From the NCBI GenBank assembly GCA_950022655.1, contig OX465589.1, positions 27,916,970-27,980,969 of the forward strand: DNA of 64,000 nucleotides, read 5' to 3'. This DNA is from Alentia gelatinosa. Taxonomy: Eukaryota; Annelida; Polychaeta; Phyllodocida; Polynoidae. Under the pieces are notes generated by a model. It saw nothing but the letters and a program-made list of their open reading frames with translations, was not told the DNA's origin and did not search any database. Shown here piece by piece: positions 57,946 to 64,000 of the stretch (position 1 is its first letter; every line of letters begins with the position of its first letter). The position numbers were made by a program, and so were the translations under genes.

Positions 57946-58473
57946 CAATAGACAGGTGGTTTTCGCGCAGTGATACATTCCCAACTTTCTTTATCTTTGC
58001 TGGTTTACCACTGAAAACATTCGTTTATTGACAGCACTAGACTAGCGCCGAAACATCGTTTATGCGGTGATTCACGGAGTTTAGACTTGTTTGGTACCAA
58101 AATGACACGTGATAGGTGGGAAATCGCGATAATGACGTCAGGACTAATGTGGTCTATGTATCTGGACATTTTAAACACCATGCAAAAGTCCCCGCCTGAC
58201 TTGTCACCGTGTCCAGTAGGAGGCCATGAAACCGCAGCCATCAGCAAATCAATTCTCCGCAGAGGTGGACTCACGTACATTGAAGTCTAGCAACCCTACC
58301 ACAAACCGCCATTACCCGCCCATTGCGTTAAACTGCCATCAACTAAGACAGTCCTAACAGCAGCACCATTACCAAATATTTTATGCTCATATGATGTGTC
58401 AGTATAAACACTATTACCCCCTATTTAGAGGTTTTTCTTATTCAGAGGACAGGGATAAGGACATACTTTACCA
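57946..58473. other. no recognisable feature
   Basis: Unique sequence with no supported exon. Confidence 0.4.
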
Positions 58474-58761
58474 TAAGGCCCGGCGTCCACCTACTACGAT
58501 AGAAATTTAGACCTACCGATATGGTACCGATACAAAAAGAAAATATCGGAGACATATCGGGAAGGTGCAAAATCGTAGACATATGTCTAGAAATGCCAAT
58601 CCACCATACATTGCATGGGCTTTTTATCGGTGTCTAATCGCAGAAACGTGGTCAACTGGCCCGATATTAGGGGACCTTCCGACGCGATTTTGATTTTTTA
58701 TCCGGAGGTGCATCGTAGACCATATCGGAGCCATATCGTAGTAGGTGGACGCTGGGCCTAA
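58474..58761. mobile_element. PIF/Harbinger-like MITE, GGCCCGGCGTCCAC ends
   Basis: A 282-bp element. The 25-bp TIRs begin GGCCCGGCGTCCACCTACTA and the inverse ends GGGCC at 58758, with one mismatch. TAA occurs directly outside both (58474-58476, 58759-58761). The interior repeats ATATCGG and ATCGTAGAC words. No transposase. Confidence 0.9.
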
Positions 58762-60830
58762 GGCTTTACCATCGGGGTCGTAGGAAAAACACAAAAATGT
58801 ATTGGGCGGGGGGGGGGCATAGAAATAGTTTGCTTACTTAATATGATTTAAGGAAAAGACCATGACCGTAGCCACTTAAATCGCTTAGAACTGCGTTTCC
58901 TCATGACCCAGAGGATATAAACATATATCTTACTCAGGGGAAATACCATTTCGAAGTAATTTAAGTTACATTACATAGAGCTGTCATTTAAGTGCATCAT
59001 CATGTATACATTTATATCTTGTTCACTTGTATAGATGAATGAATCCCCAACAATGATTGAGAAGATTTAAAGAGATTGACAAACCTCATATCAAAGTTCA
59101 TGGGAAGAATATGGTTCATGAAAACTATAAAATAAGCCATAAATAACTGACAGCCGCAGATAGCTGTCTTGCACAGTTCAGGTACGGTTTGCCTGTGGGC
59201 ATGCGCGATGAGAGGCATCAATATTTACAGGTGAGTCTGAGTGACTGCGCCTGCGCGTTAATCGCCACCAGGTGGGCCGCCATCTGCAGGGCGTGTGGCA
59301 GTGCGCAGGCCCGGAGCCGGGTGGCTTTACATCACTTTTGTATGCATTCACTATTCCGTAACAAAATTAAGGAACTGTTGAAAGCGCCCCAGGGAGTCTG
59401 GGGTCAATTATGCTGCTCTCTTTGAGGGACACATCATATTGGCTCGCTTTGGTTTCAGCATTCGTGTTGTGTGCTTTCATTGTATGTACTGCTGTCATTA
59501 AAGCCAGCCCTGGGGAACTTGGTCTAACGATTCACATTTTGATCTTCATGGCTAAATGGAAGTAACTGGCTGCTATTATTAAAGGACACAGACTATATGA
59601 ATCAAACTGCCGTACTGGAGTTACTATAGATGATATGTAAGAGGGGATTGACAATGGGTGTGGTTATGTATGCAGTCTGCTTCTCTATTCACAACACACG
59701 ATACAGAATCTGAAGGTGAGGCACTGCTGTAAATGCTGTGCGTACTGCTGTGTGCCTTTTATATGAGACTTTGGCTCTGTCAACCTTGTTGGATCGGTTA
59801 TTTGTTTATTGTATTTGTCTTACGTGTATGTTTTATGCTCATTTATGGGACTCGGAATTGTCTCTTCATTAAACCAAGAAATGAAAATGAAGACGGCTTT
59901 TTTTAATTAATTGATTTAGCAAACCAACGTCTGAGCATAATGTTATGTCCTTCTAACGGATATTTACTACTAAAACGTATCTGGTGTATCTTGTAGAAGC
60001 AAAGTACTGGCCAGCACTTGTAATTTACGTTTTTAGTGATGAACCATAACCCAATCCTTCTTATTGAGTGAAACTCAGATGATATTTTAGCATCATGTTT
60101 ATGTATAATATTCCTATATGCCCCCATTTAGATGCCGCCTAGAACATTTGATAACATCTGTATATATACTAAGCCACTGCCACAGTAAATTCTCAAATCA
60201 GTGGGTCCGTCTATAATTGTATTGATCTAAACGCAGAGCTCGACTAGTATATCAGCTAAAGGAAATCAGTTATTGTAAATGGAATTAGTATTGTAAATTG
60301 TGAACTTGGTATTAAGAAATCCCCCTTTTCTGTAGCTCAAAAATAGCTATTGGTTTGTTTTGGGTTATTGAACTAGGCGATTTACGAGATGTAAAACTAC
60401 ACACTGAACCACTTAAGGTTTAGACACAAAACCGGGATCGTTAACGAACCCCAAGTCACTATTCTGCACTGGAAGGCAGATAGCTCGATGGAACTGGGAT
60501 TGGTGAAGGAGATAGTTGGCAGTCTAGGAATGAATCGCCATCAGCGCTAGGCGCCGTATATTTGAACATGCTGTCACGGAGGCTGCCACTTAATGGAACT
60601 TCAAAGAAATGGCAACCAGCCCCTGCAGTTATTTGATTTAAATGAGCGAATTACTCTCGCTTCAGTTGGAAATGCAGCCTTCGGCACAGGCTCTGTTTTC
60701 TGCAATAGGACATCCTTAAACCACACTAACCGAAGGGGTTTCCCAATAAGATACATTCCTATACTGAACACGAACATTCGATGTATTGTATCTATCTAGA
60801 CATTGTAGGAGATATCCAGATTTATCCTAC
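58762..60830. other. no supported gene
   Basis: AT-rich unique sequence with a GC-richer patch at 59200-59330. No domain-bearing exon recognised. Confidence 0.35.
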
Positions 60831-61126
60831 CCCTAATATAAAAACCCATAGGCTTAACATTGGGTTTCCGTAAGCCACGCTGACTGGCATACGGAGCTTT
60901 ATATGCCACTAGTGGCATACAGCATTGTTATCACGTAATATTCCAAAATCGAGGAGATAGGGTAGGATAAAATCAAAACCTGATTCGTTTTAATCTTGGC
61001 CACCGCATTCCACTCCTGAAGTTTTGGCTCCGGACTTCACTCGGCTTCGCCTCATGAAGTCACTTTGCCAAACTCCAGTCGTGAAATACGATGGCCAAGA
61101 TTAAACCTCATCCAGTTTTACGATAA
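60831..61126 (+). mobile_element. hairpin-ended element family 3, copy Y
   Basis: Reverse-orientation copy of 47253-47556. Terminus TTATCCTACCCC at 60831, the small hairpin CCACGCTGACTGGCATACGG, CCACTAGTGG, the inner motif GGGTAGGATAAAATC, then the terminal hairpin at about 60970-61126. Its apex TTCACTCGGCTTCGCCTCATGAA differs from copy X by one base. Confidence 0.8.
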
Positions 61127-64000
61127 AGCTGCACATGAAAACAACACCCTCTTCTGGTCAGCCAGATGTAGACTGCACCATACAGGGGACCGAATATTCC
61201 TCCCTGACTCATAGTAAAGCATATGTGACATCTGAACAGAAGAGAACATGAGTTCTTCATTCTGAATTGAGCTTGAATGGCTTCAGAAATAGGAGATATC
61301 ACAAAGGAGTTGATAAAGGAGCCTATTTCATTCCCATTCCCATTTAGATTGAAACCCGGAACATGGTTTTGAGATTTCATTCTTGCCTGGACTGTGGCGC
61401 CCAGTGCGTCAATCATTAATAATTTGGACTGGTAAAGCTCAAATCCGATTGAAGAATTATAACCGTACGAATTTGTTTAAAAGCCATTGTAATAAACAAG
61501 GTACGACAGTAGCATTAATTGGTTTTGCCTTTCATAAGGGAGGATTCATCCTATTAGCTACACATGGAAGTGGCCGAAATAAAAAAGTGTTCCGATGGTA
61601 CGCGGTTCTCTCTGTTACTATCATGGGAAGTAGTCTATTTTGATGTATAAAACCGAATGCGATACAAATATTAAGTAGGATGTTCATAACTTTTTAGAAC
61701 CATGTGTCTCGACGTTGCTATCGTGACTTGTTTGTATTTGGTAAGCTATGGTCCATCGGACTTGAACGCCTCGTACCCACACAAATATTAAGTAGGTACC
61801 TCTTGTTATATTTTCTATTTGAAACTCTGGAATATTCCCACTTTGAAGGGATCAGTCATAGGTCTTTGCACTATGAGTTGTAATTATGTCTCGATTCACT
61901 CCGTGAAAGACCCAACGGTGAAGCTCCAATTAGAACTAATGTTCACTTCGCGGATCTGAGACTAATCTGATCCCAGCCGCTCCGGGACCTTTGTAGACCT
62001 TCATCAGGACTGGTGTGCAGCATCTGTGTAGCCCCGACTTGCCCCCAGCTACCAATAGACTTTAGCGGAGCGAGGCACTCAATCTCCTCAAACTGACCTC
62101 TATCAGGGTAACATCTATGGGTGATAGTCGGGCACACTGTAGAAAGAGGTGAGATTGTATTTCGAACTGTCTGCCGTACCATAGTACTAAAGATGGTCAT
62201 CTATATAGATACACTCTAGGGGCCGATGTAATGGCGCCCCATTACTAGACGGCGCCCCATATAACAAATGTTCGGATATGTGAATGTGGGCACTAGAATT
62301 TTATAATTATACCTGTACGTGAACATGTAATAAACACTATCCGCTGCTGGGGGTTTAGTACAAATAATGTTCATGCCCGATGGCTGCAACGTTTGGCTCA
62401 CTAACGAAATATATCGCCGCTCCCGAGATCTCCGAGCAGTCTAAAAGGTACAAATGATGGACGCCCTCGACTGACTTCAAAACGACTGTACTACAAACGC
62501 TCAACACTATTAAGCTATCGGCTACCGAAAAATAGACAAAGAAAAACGTTTCGCATCGTAAATGCATACTTATACTAAAGGCAAATCTTAGCCCAAATAA
62601 AATAAACCATGCATCTTCCGACTTTCGAATCGTTGTGAATCAAACCAGAACTGACAACCTAGTTATGGCAATGCCGTCAGAGCGCATTGAATGAATGGTA
62701 GGTTTTGATTGGTTGAGAGATTCAGCGAATCACAGCACTCCTACTAAAATGACAAGGCGTGCAATAGTAGGCCGTATGACAGTGGACAGTGATAGCGAAG
62801 AGGTGTGATTTGTGGAGCAGTGAAAGTTAATAAAATGGCGTTTTGAATAATTAATAGGTGTAATGTAATAAGAAAACATAGTTACTGAATCAGTATGAAC
62901 GGCGTCAGGCCCTTATTTTTGAGGCAAAGGACCTCGAACAGCCATCCCTACAGGCTCAGTAGCTATGTTTTCTCATATTATCATATTTCTCATATCTACA
63001 TACTGCCCGCTCCTTGTCATGTCGTATTTATATCCCTACGACACATTGTGACGCACTGGGTTTTGGATCACATGACTATAAACAACAATTTCTTTTGGTC
63101 TCTTAAGTATATCAAAGGCTATTGACTTATTTCGCTGAGAATGCTTGGTGTTATATGCGAGTAACCTGATCACTTGTACAAGTAAAATGATTGTGTTTCA
63201 GTCAGACTATATCACCATGTAACATGGGAGACTGTTTGGGGGTTGATACCCTAATTCCCCTAAAATAATTTTTATCCTAGTTACAAAGGCTTAGTCACTC
63301 TGTAGTGATGTTGCTGTAGAAATATCCCATCCGCACTTAAGGATCTGCCCGCATGTAAAGACATACAGCAGGAATACATCAAGTGCTAATGGGAGAAACT
63401 AATAGTCAGTCCCAATGTATAGGGTAACGTGAGCAGGCCGGCAGATCACAGCCTAAGGGCAGAGGTGAAGCTGGCTAGAGCTTATGAAATTGAGATCCTT
63501 CCTGAGAGAAAATGAGAGGCAATGCTATACAGAAGATAGGCTTAATGCATATTGGCCACAGAAAGCTTTTTGTTCCCCATTCAATCACCAGTTTCCCCAT
63601 TTACCGAATGGAGGCTGTCTGTGATACTTTAGGAGTTACTTTGTAAAGTAAATACATATATTCATGTAGTCTATTGTAGATTTTGAAAGGTCTGTCTAAT
63701 ATGTTAGATATTTCCGCGTTCAATTTATTAGGCTTGTCATTATTGAAAAGAAGCCTCTTTGAATATTGGAGCCTTCCGAGCAGTTCGAGTCGGTGAATAT
63801 GTCCTTTTTATCCCTGTATAGTATGACTGGAATTCAACTCGTAATTGCACAATGTAGTTAGTTTGGTCATGCATGCCACTATTTATCTATTCAGCCCTTG
63901 GCTAAACCTATATGTATTGGACACTATCCATCGGATATATAATTCAATCAGATTTCCATGCGTGATGCAAGAAGATCATCCCACTAGGGGCACCACACGA
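61127..64000. other. no supported gene
   Basis: Unique sequence. The 16-mer ACAAATATTAAGTAGG occurs at about 61663 and 61780 in direct orientation and may be a target duplication around a roughly 100-bp insertion without a tail. No exon recognised to the end of the window. Confidence 0.3.

Overview
The window looks like intron-rich, repeat-rich chromosomal DNA from an animal, most likely a marine invertebrate of mollusc/annelid/brachiopod type. There are no operons and no long host ORFs. The long ORFs are retroelement proteins or translated minisatellites. The repeat mix is typical of such genomes: hairpin-ended Helitron2-like elements, a Penelope-like GIY-YIG remnant, non-LTR reverse transcriptase, a tyrosine-recombinase-type gag, many TIR MITEs and long minisatellites. 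The species cannot be named from the sequence.

Layout. 0-13.3 kb: inverted copies of two hairpin-ended families (330-848 with 12740-13249; 5678-6024 with 6316-6569), a third family (10707-11250), a TTAA MITE (1955-2172), a polyadenylated retroinsertion with a 17-bp target duplication (4153-4761), a tRNA-derived SINE (7456-7730), a 38-bp minisatellite and a 335-bp TIR element. 13.7-19 kb: a CACTG-ended element, then a 3.3-kb TIR element (15091-18379) filled with three different tandem arrays and a nested TTAA MITE, directly abutted by another TIR element (18381-18937). 19-27.5 kb: a MITE with a TTAA-like flank, a broken LINE (21130-22840), a 300-bp ATT/ATC microsatellite, a third copy of the 5678-type element, a PIF/Harbinger-like MITE and a second copy of the 18381-type element.

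27.5-35.4 kb is the best evidence for host genes. A minus-strand terminal exon (31317-31486) encodes the C-terminal half of a CD225/dispanin protein. It is followed by 3.3 kb with no recognisable transposon and a good polyadenylation signal, which may be its 3' UTR. A Penelope-like remnant lies upstream, in its probable intron. A plus-strand TATA/initiator with a possible signal-peptide first exon lies at 35157-35352. 37.1-39 kb carries an intact gag ORF between 120-bp direct repeats. At 44900-45165 there is a possible plus-strand terminal exon with a poly(A) signal. At 46132-46200 there is a possible promoter with a non-coding first exon.

47-64 kb holds two further hairpin-ended elements, a third TTAA MITE inside a CT-rich tract, fifteen copies of a 63/64-bp minisatellite next to a LINE 3' end, and a Harbinger-like MITE.

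The most interesting structure is the set of three hairpin-ended families. Each has a short motif at one terminus, the inverted motif just inside a long terminal hairpin at the other end, and unrelated hairpin arms. Two of the families nevertheless share the same asymmetric GC-rich apex, and that apex occurs in both orientations.
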